Assembly: GCF_000169175.1 (NCBI RefSeq)
Contig: NZ_AAWS01000023.1
Coordinates: 1 to 64,000 of the forward strand
DNA from: Microscilla marina ATCC 23134
Lineage (GTDB): Bacteria > Bacteroidota > Bacteroidia > Cytophagales > Microscillaceae
DNA length: 64,000 bases
Direction of reading: 5' to 3'
The position numbers were made by a program, and so were the translations under genes. The notes beneath the pieces are model-generated. The model worked only from the letters and a program-made list of their open reading frames with translations. It had not been told where the DNA came from and made no database searches. Below are positions 17,805 through 26,731 of this stretch, piece after piece (position 1 is the first letter of the stretch; the number at the start of each line of letters is the position of its first letter).

Positions 17805-20800
17805 TTGTTAAACTACTGCCTTAAAATTATATGCTGTGGATTGTGGATGTTTGCAGTGCACACTCAATTATATGCCCAACACCCTCCTGCCTGGCAAATC
17901 ACTGATGAAGATGGCTTGCCCAGTATGGAGGTGTATGGAGTATACCAAGATACCAAAGGGTACATTTGGTTTGCTACCGAGCTCGGGGTATGCCGCTACG
18001 ATGGCAACTCATTCAAAACCTACCCAACTCCTACTGCCCGAAGCAAAGGAATGTCTAATTTGCGTGAAGACAAAAGAGGTAGGATTTGGTTTATGAATTT
18101 TTCAAATCAGGTTTTTTATATTGAAAAAGGCCAGGCAAAAGAACTCAAAATACCCAAGCACATCAAGATATATAGAGTACAAGAAGTACAGGTAAACATT
18201 AAAAATAGCAAAGTCTACATTCAAGACAGCCACCAAATACTTGAGTACAACCCAGCCAACCAACAATGGCAAACCTTTCAATTAGACCCAAAACTGTCTA
18301 CAATCACAGGGCTTACTCAAGACAACTATGCCAACATGTGGTATCTTGAGGGAGGGCGAGTTTTGTGGAAACACCCTCATAACGGCAAACCAGTAAAGGT
18401 AAAAAGAATGCCCGCTTTTTTTGGAGAGAAAATGATGTTTTTGGGTGACTTATGGGGGATGGGCAAGCGTGGTGACGAAATAAGGAGAGTCAAGAATGGG
18501 AAGATTGAAGCGGCCTTCTCTCAACATCATTCACAGCTCAAAGACCTGGTAATTACCAGATTTAAACGCGATCGTGAAGGCAATTACTGGATTTTGGGTT
18601 TCAATGGTGGTTATTGTTTTACGGCAGACTTTAAGCCTTTTCGAGGAGGCTTACATTTGTTTGAAGGTACAGTGGTTTCGGACGTGCTACAAGACCGTGA
18701 AGGAAACTATTGGTTTACTACACTGCGTAGTGGGGTATACTTTATGCCATCAAAAGAGGTGTTGTATTACAATGAAGATAACTCTGCCTTGGAAGATAAG
18801 CGTATCAATGCGTTGGCTATGAACACCAAAGGAGACTTATTTTTGGGAGGAACCAATGGCAAGGTATCAGTGTTTGACCCACACACCCGACGCATCAAGT
18901 TTCAGCATGACATAGGGCAAATAAAAGAGGTAGAGGCTATGCTATACAACCCTCATCAACAACAGTTGTATGTAAGCAGTAATGGTCTTAATATATTTAA
19001 GGAAGGGCAATCCAACAAATGGGACTTTTATACCAAACCAAACTATAAAGAAAGTCCTATGACAGTTATGCCAGACGCAGGAGTGGCGGGCAGTGCCCCA
19101 AAAAATTACGCTTTTTTTGGCAAAGACCACATCGTTTCGGCTTCATCGGTAGGCATAGATGTAATAAGGCTGGCTCCACGCCCCAATGAGCTGCCTCCAC
19201 TCACGCCAGTGTTTAGGGCTAACAACCGAACGTACCAAGTGACTCCCAACAAAATACCCTATGTGCATTATCTACCTTATTTTCTTCGTTTGCGTTCGGG
19301 CAGGGCAAGAGCGGTGTGGGGCGATACTGTCAATCAAAGAATATGGGCGGGATACCACGATGGGTTGTATTATTACAACGCTCAAGGGAAAGCCAACCAA
19401 CTGATAGACCAACAAAACAACCACGGTATTTATGCTCTTAGCATTACTCAAACCCCTAACGGCTTGGTATGGATAGGCACCATAGAGCATGGCTTGTACG
19501 GTATCAGAGATACCACCATTGTGTATCATTACGACATGGGCAGTGGATTGGTGAGTAATTATTGTAAAGTATTGCGCCCTGACGGTAATAAGCTATGGGT
19601 GGGTACTGCACAGGGGATTCAATTGGTAGATCCTGCCAAGTCTACTTTTGAGTTGTTTAATCAGCAAGATGGTTTGGTCACCAACGAGGTAAGAGACTTA
19701 CTCATTAAAGGCAATCAGGTGTGGGTGGCTACTACCAAGGGATTGTTGGTGTTTAATAAAACAGAAATGCGCAAGAATACCAGTTTTCCTCCCATTTATA
19801 TTACAGGGGTTTCTATTTGGGACAAAGAGGTGCCGCTAAAAGAAGCCTATGAACTGGCCTACGACCAAAACAACTTAAGGGTAGAGTTCAAGGGGTTGGC
19901 TTATCGTAGCCGGGGAAGGTTTTTGTATAAGTATCGTATGATAGGTCTCGACAGTACTTGGACAACCATCAATAGTACCAACAGCTTTGCCCGTTATTCA
20001 TCTATTCCGTATGGCACCTACGAGTTTGAAGTAAAAGCAGTAAACGAAGATGGCGTAGAAAGCGAAGGCATTGCTGTGTTGCAAGTTACTGTGCACAAGC
20101 ACTATACTCAAACCTGGTGGTTTATTCTATTGGTAGTATTAGGCGCCCTATCTGTCCTGAGTGCATTCTTTTTATTGCGTATTCAAAACCTCAAGCGCGA
20201 AAATCACATCAAGCAAGCACTCCGAAACTCTCAATTATCGGCACTCAAGGTGCAAATGAACCCTCACTTTATTTTTAATGCTCTTAACTCTATCCAAGAA
20301 TTTATTTTGCTCAATGAAAAGCGACTTGCCAATGCTTTTTTGGGTAAATTTGCCGACCTTATGCGACTTACACTAGATATGTCAAACGAAAAACAGGTAG
20401 GACTGGTAGAAGAACTAAAGGTACTTAGGCTATATTTAGAACTAGAAGCCATCAGGTTTGAAGATACGTTTGAGTATCAGATTAAAGTAGACGATAGCAT
20501 TGACCCTGAGGAGGTTTCTATTCCATCAATGCTTATTCAGCCTTATGTAGAAAATGCCATCAAACACGGTTTGTTGCATAAAAAAGACCATAGAAAGTTG
20601 TTCATTAGTTTTACCAAAAGCGATGAAGGCGATTTGCTTTGTTGTCAGGTAGAAGACAATGGCATTGGGCGCAAAAAATCTTGGGAGCTTAAGGCAAAAA
20701 GAAAAACTTACCATAAGTCGTTTGCCATGAGTGCCACCCAAAAAAGACTGGAGCTGCTCAATCATGGGCGCAAAGCTTCTATTATGGTCAGTATTATTGA

Positions 20801-20876
20801 TTTAGAAAATGAAGCAGGGCAAGCCTTGGGAACCAGTGTTCATTTAAAAATTCCTATTGACAGTACTTTTAATTAG
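17805..20876 (+). CDS. Sensor histidine kinase with Reg_prop propeller (LytS-type catalytic core)
   Basis: 1023 residues starting at TTG 17805; the first in-frame ATG (17847) would remove half of the signal peptide, so TTG is preferred. Signal peptide ends YAQ. Residues about 25-690 hold many two-component-regulator propeller repeats (GYIWFATELGVCRYDGN, LVWIGTIEHGLYGI and KLWVGTAQGIQLVD) forming a periplasmic beta-propeller sensor, then a Y_Y_Y domain (about 700-765). One membrane helix (WWFILLVVLGALSVLSAFFL) precedes the cytoplasmic His_kinase core: QMNPHFIFNALNSIQEFI carries the phosphorylated His, followed by QPYVENAIKHG and the ATP lid EDNGIGR. It pairs with the LytTR regulator at 21010, and the ligand is unknown. 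Confidence 0.93.
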   Translation: MLNYCLKIICCGLWMFAVHTQLYAQHPPAWQITDEDGLPSMEVYGVYQDTKGYIWFATELGVCRYDGNSFKTYPTPTARSKGMSNLREDKRGRIWFMNFSNQVFYIEKGQAKELKIPKHIKIYRVQEVQVNIKNSKVYIQDSHQILEYNPANQQWQTFQLDPKLSTITGLTQDNYANMWYLEGGRVLWKHPHNGKPVKVKRMPAFFGEKMMFLGDLWGMGKRGDEIRRVKNGKIEAAFSQHHSQLKDLVITRFKRDREGNYWILGFNGGYCFTADFKPFRGGLHLFEGTVVSDVLQDREGNYWFTTLRSGVYFMPSKEVLYYNEDNSALEDKRINALAMNTKGDLFLGGTNGKVSVFDPHTRRIKFQHDIGQIKEVEAMLYNPHQQQLYVSSNGLNIFKEGQSNKWDFYTKPNYKESPMTVMPDAGVAGSAPKNYAFFGKDHIVSASSVGIDVIRLAPRPNELPPLTPVFRANNRTYQVTPNKIPYVHYLPYFLRLRSGRARAVWGDTVNQRIWAGYHDGLYYYNAQGKANQLIDQQNNHGIYALSITQTPNGLVWIGTIEHGLYGIRDTTIVYHYDMGSGLVSNYCKVLRPDGNKLWVGTAQGIQLVDPAKSTFELFNQQDGLVTNEVRDLLIKGNQVWVATTKGLLVFNKTEMRKNTSFPPIYITGVSIWDKEVPLKEAYELAYDQNNLRVEFKGLAYRSRGRFLYKYRMIGLDSTWTTINSTNSFARYSSIPYGTYEFEVKAVNEDGVESEGIAVLQVTVHKHYTQTWWFILLVVLGALSVLSAFFLLRIQNLKRENHIKQALRNSQLSALKVQMNPHFIFNALNSIQEFILLNEKRLANAFLGKFADLMRLTLDMSNEKQVGLVEELKVLRLYLELEAIRFEDTFEYQIKVDDSIDPEEVSIPSMLIQPYVENAIKHGLLHKKDHRKLFISFTKSDEGDLLCCQVEDNGIGRKKSWELKAKRKTYHKSFAMSATQKRLELLNHGRKASIMVSIIDLENEAGQALGTSVHLKIPIDSTFN

Positions 20877-20885
20877 TATAGATAC

Positions 20886-20920
20886 TCAGGCAGTTGTTTT
20901 AGTATGTATATATTGCCTGA
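20886..20920. terminator. Hairpin between kinase and regulator genes
   Basis: TCAGGCA (20886-20892) pairs with TGCCTGA (20914-20920) across a 21-base AT-rich loop. There is no T run, so it may be an mRNA processing or attenuation element rather than a terminator. Confidence 0.4.
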
Positions 20921-21009
20921 TATGTTGACGTACTGAGTCAGTATTTAAATATAGCCAACATACTATGAATCATTTGTAATTACTTACACTCATAAAGTTT
21001 TACTTAATA

Positions 21010-21756
21010 ATGTTGAAAGCACTTATCATTGACGACGAAGCTAAAGCCAGACGTATTTTACAGGAACTGCTCAAAGAGTATTGCCCACAAATAGAGATAG
21101 TAGGTGAGGCAGATGACGTACCCAATGCAGTAAAAGCAATACATAAATACCAACCCAACCTGGTTTTTTTAGATATAGAAATGCCTGGTTATACAGGGTT
21201 TCAACTGCTTGACTTTTTCGATACTATCAACTTTGAAATCATTTTTACTACTGCTTACCGGGAGTACGCCATTCAAGCTTTTCAAGTGTCGGCCATTGAC
21301 TATTTGCTTAAGCCAATACAAATAGAGTTGTTGATAAAAGCCATAGAAAAAGTAGAAGGACAATTGAGTGAACCACAGATAAACGAGCGGATAGATACTC
21401 TCAAAAGCAATCTAAGTCAAGAGTACATCACCCGCATTGCCTTGCCGGTAGCCGAGGGGCTGCTATTTATAGAAGTCGACCAGATAGTGTATCTCAATGC
21501 AGAGGGAGCCTATACGCAGATTTTTCTTGAAGGAGGTAAAAAGGTGTTGGTATCTAAAAAAATTAAAAGTTTTGAAAAGGTACTCGATCACCCCAGTTTT
21601 TTCAGAACACACCGCTCTTATTTGATTAACCTAAACCGGGTAAAGCAATACGTAAGACAAGATGGTGGGTACATAGTCATGGACAATAACGACTCGGTAA
21701 ACCTTGCCCGTGAGCGTAAAGAAGATTTTTTGAAGGCATACTCTACCCCCCGTTAG
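21010..21756 (+). CDS. LytTR-family response regulator
   Basis: 248 residues. The REC domain (1-120) has acidic DDE at 8-10, phospho-acceptor Asp55 in FLDIEMPG, Thr80/81 and Lys101 in YLLKP. The C-terminal LytTR DNA-binding domain (about 140-245) shows RIALPVAEGLLFIEVDQIVY, the LNAEGAYTQIFLEGG strand-turn, and FFRTHRSYLINLNRVKQYVR, the signature of AlgR/AgrA/LytR proteins. It is encoded 133 bases after the propeller kinase on the same strand, so the two form a two-component system. The target genes are not visible. Confidence 0.94.
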   Translation: MLKALIIDDEAKARRILQELLKEYCPQIEIVGEADDVPNAVKAIHKYQPNLVFLDIEMPGYTGFQLLDFFDTINFEIIFTTAYREYAIQAFQVSAIDYLLKPIQIELLIKAIEKVEGQLSEPQINERIDTLKSNLSQEYITRIALPVAEGLLFIEVDQIVYLNAEGAYTQIFLEGGKKVLVSKKIKSFEKVLDHPSFFRTHRSYLINLNRVKQYVRQDGGYIVMDNNDSVNLARERKEDFLKAYSTPR

Positions 21757-22276
21757 TACTTATACCATTCCGTTGTCTTTGGTCAGAAACCTTAGGTTTA
21801 TAAGCATACATACTTGCCCTACATTTTTTGTCTGAACTACTGTAGGGCTTTATCATCATCTTTAAAAAAACGGCTGTGAACACTTCTTGTTTGGTGCTAA
21901 AATACGCACTTGACCAATGATGCCCATGTGATGTCACCTCTTTGTTTTTTTATAAATATTAGGGTATTGCCAGCGCTTTAGCACAAAGTTTTTATAAACT
22001 CATATCAACCATTCATCTTTGTAAAATCCCCGTTTATGAAATGCCTTGAACTTTAGACAAGTATTTGAGTTATTTTTATCCTATAAACTATTTAGAAAAG
22101 CTATACATGATCTGATACTTGTTAACCCTTTTGGGCACAAGTGTATAAAAAAGTGTGAAGACTTAATGAAAGTCATGGCACTATCTAACGTTGAAGTATC
22201 ATATAGGTGATTGCCTATTATAATACTTACCAATTATTTATGTGTTTAATCTATATTTATTAAAACCCGCGTCATT
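21757..22276. other. Intergenic region with one hairpin
   Basis: 520 bases without a gene. GCCCTACA (21816-21823) pairs with TGTAGGGC (21841-21848) and is followed by TTTATC, a plausible weak terminator for the LytTR gene. Nothing else was recognised. Confidence 0.5.
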
Positions 22277-22624
22277 ATGACACATTACAAGATTGAGGGA
22301 TATGTCTTGGCGGGAGTGCTCTGTATGATGTGTTTACTCTCTTCTTTGACACAAGCGTATGCTGCTGTTGTTCCGCAAGAAGACAAGGTTACATTTTATA
22401 TTAAAAATGACCTTGATCATGCTGTTTTACTCAAGCTAGGCACAAGTACTGTCACGCTAGACATAGGAACTACCAAAAAGTTTCACCGTTTGCCCAACTC
22501 AGTGATTTACCTTGCCCAACCCCACATTATGGCTTTTAGCCCTGAAAAAGGAAAAGAAATACTTAAAGTGGAACGTTCTATTCAAGGAAAAAAAATATTA
22601 CTATCAAAAATTGTTGATGAGTGA
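22277..22624 (+). CDS. Small exported protein of unknown function
   Basis: 115 residues. Residues 1-30 are a signal peptide (GVLCMMCLLSSLTQAYA, cleavage after AYA). The mature part of about 85 residues is beta-rich (VTFYIKNDLDHAVLLKLG, VTLDIGTTKKFHRLP and ILKVERSIQGKKILLSKIV), suggesting a small beta-sandwich. No family recognised. It lies 37 bases upstream of a lipoprotein gene on the same strand, so the two are probably co-transcribed. The CDS call rests on the good signal peptide, length and Bacteroidota-like codon use. Confidence 0.7.
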   Translation: MTHYKIEGYVLAGVLCMMCLLSSLTQAYAAVVPQEDKVTFYIKNDLDHAVLLKLGTSTVTLDIGTTKKFHRLPNSVIYLAQPHIMAFSPEKGKEILKVERSIQGKKILLSKIVDE

Positions 22625-22661
22625 CAATGGCGCCAGACAAGCCATTGTCTTTTAGGGAATT

Positions 22662-23144
22662 ATGAGAAAAAAAATAAAGATGCTCATCTGGTGTTTAATA
22701 CTACTGTGGGCACACTGGGGGTGTACACCTTACCAACCGCCCAAGTTCGACAAGCTGGTGTTGAGGTACCAAGATAGCTCAGTGCCCCCAAAATACCATC
22801 GAAGCTACACCATTACTGTTTCGCCAGAGCAAAGCATAGTGGTAGTAGATGTATATGGAAAAAGCCTTGCCAATAAAACCTATAAACTGAAAGCATCTAC
22901 CTTTGAAAAAATAAAAATGTTGGCGGAAGAGGTACAGGCTCCTGGCAACTACAACGAGCAAGCCAATGGAGGCGTAAGCCAAACCCTTAAACTAGTCCAC
23001 GGCGAACGGATAGTATATGCTTTGTTATGGGACAATAACCAAAAGCTAAAGTCTGCCACCAGCGACTTAGTAAAGGCAGTAAAAATATTGGTGCCCGACC
23101 TGGATAGGCTTTTGAAAACACCGTATGATAGCAATTTGGGATAG
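22662..23144 (+). CDS. Lipoprotein of unknown function
   Basis: 160 residues with a lipoprotein signal: MRKKIKMLIWCLILLWAHWG followed by the acylated Cys. The mature part begins with a strand-rich segment (KLVLRYQDSSVPPKYHRSYT, then ITVSPEQSIVVVDVYG), followed by helix KASTFEKIKMLAEEVQ and a second strand pair (VSQTLKLVHGERIVYALLWD), ending with a helix to about 150. It has the feel of a small ligand- or inhibitor-type fold seen in Bacteroidota lipoproteins, but I cannot name a family. It follows the exported protein at 22277 on the same strand. Confidence 0.75.
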   Translation: MRKKIKMLIWCLILLWAHWGCTPYQPPKFDKLVLRYQDSSVPPKYHRSYTITVSPEQSIVVVDVYGKSLANKTYKLKASTFEKIKMLAEEVQAPGNYNEQANGGVSQTLKLVHGERIVYALLWDNNQKLKSATSDLVKAVKILVPDLDRLLKTPYDSNLG

Positions 23145-23291
23145 TTGGGCAGTTTATCACCTAAAAAGGAGTTTTCTTGTGACCACCCCCACTGTTTTTG
23201 ATAAATTTTGAAGATTGCCAAGGGTATAAGTCCGAACTTGATTCGGGGAAGCAAAATAGTAATTACGTATTTAGTGTTTAGAGCACCAAAC

Positions 23292-24155
23292 TTACTGCTC
23301 TACTGTCAGCTGCATCCCCCGAATACCCATATCTACCACTTCTTCGTTGAGGTCTACATCCCATTTGCCATTGGCGTTGCCATCCTTCCATTCAAAGCTT
23401 TGGTTGGTAGACAAACGCACCGTAATGACAATGTCCTGGGTTTCGCTACCCGTAATTTGTAAAGGAGTGTCAAACCTGCCTGTAACCACACAAGAACCTG
23501 CCGGAATAGGCGAAGTAGCCGCTATAGGGTTGGGTACTGTAGTAGCAGGAGCTTGCCCGGTGTTGGTGCTAAAGTCAGTTTCAAAACCCCAATACCCCTG
23601 CAACTTATTGGCATTTACACTCACTTTTTTTGTTTTGATGGTATAATCCTTCAAATAGGTGTTGAAGCCCACAAAAGAGGCCAAGGTACCACTTAGTTCG
23701 TTGCCCTGAAAATTGAATTTTACTGCATAGTTTTGGTAAGACAATGACACCCGCAAATAGGCATAACTTCCCGCTTGAATACTGCTCAAGGGTACTTCTA
23801 GGTAAGTTTCATTGCCTGCCTTTAAAATACTCTGTTCAAAATCAATGGCTTTGCCGCCACCACTCGTTACTTCAGGAGCCTGGTACAACACCTGCCCGTT
23901 GCCAAACTGGGTGGTGGCAGTAGGGGTAAGCTCAAAATAATGCGCCCCAATTAAATTAAACTGAGGTGATTGCCCGGCATTGCCTGTAGGCACCGGATAA
24001 GGTTGCCCAAAATTGTTTAAACGAGGTTGAGTAGGGTCAAACACGAACTTAAACACTACTTTAGGGGTATTGACTGCCTGAGGGCTTTCCGCTTTTTTTT
24101 GGCAGCCACCCATCAGCAGGCTTGTAGATAATAAGAATAGGAATATTTTTTTCAT
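23292..24155 (-). CDS. Lipoprotein of unknown function with an EF-hand-like loop
   Basis: 287 residues. The signal ends LLMGGC, giving a lipoprotein. The mature protein is beta-rich and low in charge (KVVFKFVFDPTQPRLNNFGQ, VSLSYQNYAVKFNFQGN), like surface lipoproteins of Bacteroidota. Near the C-terminus DGNANGKWDVDLNEE fits a calcium loop of EF-hand/dockerin type (D-N-N-K-D-E at alternating positions), so calcium binding is possible. It is transcribed divergently from the radical SAM gene at 24247. Function unknown. Confidence 0.75.
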   Translation of the reverse strand: MKKIFLFLLSTSLLMGGCQKKAESPQAVNTPKVVFKFVFDPTQPRLNNFGQPYPVPTGNAGQSPQFNLIGAHYFELTPTATTQFGNGQVLYQAPEVTSGGGKAIDFEQSILKAGNETYLEVPLSSIQAGSYAYLRVSLSYQNYAVKFNFQGNELSGTLASFVGFNTYLKDYTIKTKKVSVNANKLQGYWGFETDFSTNTGQAPATTVPNPIAATSPIPAGSCVVTGRFDTPLQITGSETQDIVITVRLSTNQSFEWKDGNANGKWDVDLNEEVVDMGIRGMQLTVEQ

Positions 24156-24246
24156 TGATAAGTTTTTAATGTTTCATTAGTTTTATTGTTTCGCCTTCGG
24201 CTAATGGGATATATTGGCGCGAATACTCTAACAATTACCAAAAATC

Positions 24247-25227
24247 ATGCGATTAAGAAAAAAACCTGTATTGTGTAATTACTATGTCACCTATCGTTGC
24301 AATGCACGTTGTGGGTTTTGCGATATTTGGGAGCGTCCCTCTCCTTATGTTACCCTCGAAAACGCCCAACGCAATTTTGAAGGCCTTAAGCGCCTGGGAG
24401 TAAAGATCATTGATTTTACCGGGGGTGAACCTTTACTGCATAGACAGCTCCCCGAATTACTGGAAATGGCGCAAAATCTGGGGTTCATTACCACGGTGAC
24501 CACCAATGGATTGCTATACCCCAAACAAGCCGAAAAACTGCAGGGTAAGATAGACATGTTACACCTGTCGCTTGACTCGCCCAATAAAGCCGAACACGAC
24601 AAAAGCAGAGGTGTAGCCTGTTATGATTTTGTAATGGAGTCGATCAAAATAGCCAAGACGTTGGGCGAACGCCCCGATATTTTGTTTACTGTGTTTGAGC
24701 ACAACGTAGAGCAAATTAAAGAAGTGTACCACAAGGTATGCTTGCCCAATGACTTACTGCTTATCTTAAACCCGGTGTTTGACTACAACAACGTAGATAC
24801 CGGGCTACAGCTAAGCCCCCAAAGCCTAAAGGCACTCAAGCAATGGAGTAAGAAAAAATATGTATACCTCAACGAGGGTTTTATCGCCTTGCGGCAAGAT
24901 GGTGGCAACCACATCGACCGCCCGGTATGCAAGGCAGGCAGTACTACCTTGGTCATTTCGCCCGATAACAAACTGGTATTGCCTTGTTATCATTTGGGGC
25001 TAGAGGAGGTGCCCATCAATGGCGATTTATACAATGTGTACCGCTCAGAAAAAGTACAAAAACTCATTGCATTGGAAGGACGACTACCCGAATGTGAAGG
25101 ATGTGTAATTAATTGCTATATGCAACCCTCGTTTGCGGTAGAACTTAACAAGTATTGGTGGAAGGCATTGCCCAGCACGCTTAAGTATAACTACCTCAAG
25201 GGCACTTGGAAGGCTATGTTTCGGTAG
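24247..25227 (+). CDS. Radical SAM protein with SPASM-like C-terminus
   Basis: 326 residues. The radical SAM cluster motif is CNARCGFC (CxxxCxxC, about 18-25), followed by the SAM-binding DFTGGEPLLH (GGEP at about 59-62) and the second-half strand LHLSLDSPN. The C-terminus has a further cysteine set, CKAGSTTLVISPDNKLVLPC then CEGCVINC, as in SPASM/Twitch auxiliary 4Fe-4S domains. The family performs radical chemistry on peptides, lipids or cofactors, and the substrate is not evident. No short peptide gene was found beside it; a repeat block begins 60 bases downstream. It is distinct from the cysteine-poor SPASM protein at 39.5 kb. Confidence 0.88.
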   Translation: MRLRKKPVLCNYYVTYRCNARCGFCDIWERPSPYVTLENAQRNFEGLKRLGVKIIDFTGGEPLLHRQLPELLEMAQNLGFITTVTTNGLLYPKQAEKLQGKIDMLHLSLDSPNKAEHDKSRGVACYDFVMESIKIAKTLGERPDILFTVFEHNVEQIKEVYHKVCLPNDLLLILNPVFDYNNVDTGLQLSPQSLKALKQWSKKKYVYLNEGFIALRQDGGNHIDRPVCKAGSTTLVISPDNKLVLPCYHLGLEEVPINGDLYNVYRSEKVQKLIALEGRLPECEGCVINCYMQPSFAVELNKYWWKALPSTLKYNYLKGTWKAMFR

Positions 25228-25284
25228 CTACTAAAGCCTCAAGGTACGAGCTACGAGTCGAGATTTACCTCCTGCGAAGGCCTT

Positions 25285-25440
25285 ATCTTACCGCAGGGTG
25301 ACCTGAGCAATGCGAACCCAAAACTCACAAAACAACTTATTTTTGAAAACACCTCATCGCTAGCTTTATGGTTGGCAAGTATTGGTCTGGCTTGCGCCTT
25401 AAGACCAATACGGGAGGTTATTTTTTAGGTTGAACTGTCT
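25285..25440 (+). repeat. Hairpin repeat family B, first unit
   Basis: It reads CTTACCGCAGGGTGACCTG, then CAACTTATTTTTGAAAA, then the hairpin 25379-25411: GTATTGGTCT-GGC-TTGC-GCC-TTA-AGACCAATAC, then GGGAGGTTATTTTTT. The same order, inverted, makes up the 48.8-50.6 kb array. A second partial unit without the hairpin follows at about 25706-25806. Confidence 0.85.
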
Positions 25441-25506
25441 ACAATGGCACACGCGAGGACGACGTGCACTAGCAAGAGAATTAGTTACCTCCTGCTCAAG
25501 TCTTAC

Positions 25507-25556
25507 CTTCAGTACCGTCATCGCCTCAGCTCGTGTCTCCACGAGCTGATCGAAAC
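25507..25556 (+). repeat. Repeat family A fragment
   Basis: CATCGCCTCAGCTCGTGTCT followed by CCACGAGCTGATCGAAACC. CAGCTCGTG/CACGAGCTG are inverted, so this is a compact hairpin. It matches the fragments near 7.86, 7.94 and 8.04 kb. Confidence 0.75.
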
Positions 25557-25804
25557 CTTGAAAAGCATTGCTCCCAGACTCTGTGACGGGGCGATTTAGC
25601 TTTGCTGAGCACCGACATTCATTGGTATTTAAGGGCTCGTAAACTCGGTTGTGGCGACACAAACCAAGGCGAAAGGCTGTTTTTTAAGGTTACCCTAAAA
25701 TCACCATCTCCTGCGAAGGTCTTACCGCAGGGTGACCTTCGCAATGCGAACCCAAAACTCACAAAACAACTTATTTTTGAAAACCCTTTTTGGGCTTGAA
25801 CTGT

Positions 25805-26482
25805 CTTCAAAAACCTACCAGGATTTTTTAGCGTCATCAATGCTCACTGGTTGCATACTCGTAATTATATTCGAGAAATTCCCTTGTTTGTGATTAGCTT
25901 CGCAGAGCTCCCTATGGTCGGTTCGTAATTAAACTGTCTTACCGTAGGGCGACCTGAGCAACGCTACCCCAAAACTTGCAAAACGACTTGTGTACGGGGT
26001 TTTGGGTTAGCATGCGTTGGTCTGGCTAAAGCCCTAAGACCAACACGGGGAAGTTATTTTTTGGGCTGGCAAGTGTTCCTTCATTCGTCGGAATGGTTGG
26101 GCTCATTGGTCAGGCTAAAGACCTAAGACCAACACAGGGAGGTTATTTTTTTTGTTTGAATTGCCTTCAAAAACCTACCAGGATTTTTTAGCGTCATCAA
26201 TGCTCACTGGTTGCATACTCGTAATTAGCTTCGAGAAATCCCCTTGTCTGTGATTAGCTTCGCAGAGCTCCCTATGGTCGGTTCGTAATAAACTGTCTTA
26301 CCGTAGGGCGACCTGAGCAATGCTACCCCAAAACTTGCAAAACGACACTTGTGTACGGGGTTTTGGGTTAGCATGCGTTGGTCTGGCTAAAGCCCTAAGA
26401 CCAACACGGGGAAGTTATTTTTTGGGCTGGCAAGTGTTCCTTCATTCGTCGGAATGGTTGGGCTCATTGGTCAGGCTAAAGC
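25805..26482 (+). repeat. Tandem duplication (360-bp period) of family B sequence
   Basis: 25805-26164 and 26165-26482 are almost identical (start CTTCAAAAACCTACCAGGAT, end GCTCATTGGTCAGGCTAAAG). Each contains one family B hairpin (26024-26056 in the first copy: GTTGGTCT-GGCT-AA-AGCC-CTA-AGACCAAC). The frames within are not protein-like. The rest of the gene-free block to 26731 holds AGTATACTATGAATTTGTTA (about 26518), shared with about 59097. Confidence 0.9.
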
Positions 26483-26731
26483 CTTCTAAATATCAAATTC
26501 ATAAGCCGTTGATAATAAGTATACTATGAATTTGTTAGTTACCTATGGAACAGGACGCAACTTGAAGCTTGTTGCTTTTGCCCCTTGTCGCTTGTTCCTT
26601 GTGGCTGTAGTAGCTCCTGACTAATAAAAAAATCTCTCTTCCTCACTACAATAATGTGAAGGCATTTTTTTAGATTGCAAAAGAGGCGAGAATTTGGCTC
26701 TGTTTTATCATTTTAAACTTTTTTTGAATCT

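Noticed and set aside
24247-25227. A second RiPP system around the radical SAM/SPASM protein
   Set aside because: No short precursor-like frame with a leader motif was found on either side; the neighbours are a lipoprotein and repeats.
26320-26529. Short plus-strand frame in the 25-26 kb repeat block
   Set aside because: It lies wholly in hairpin repeat sequence and has no counterpart maintained in the other copies.
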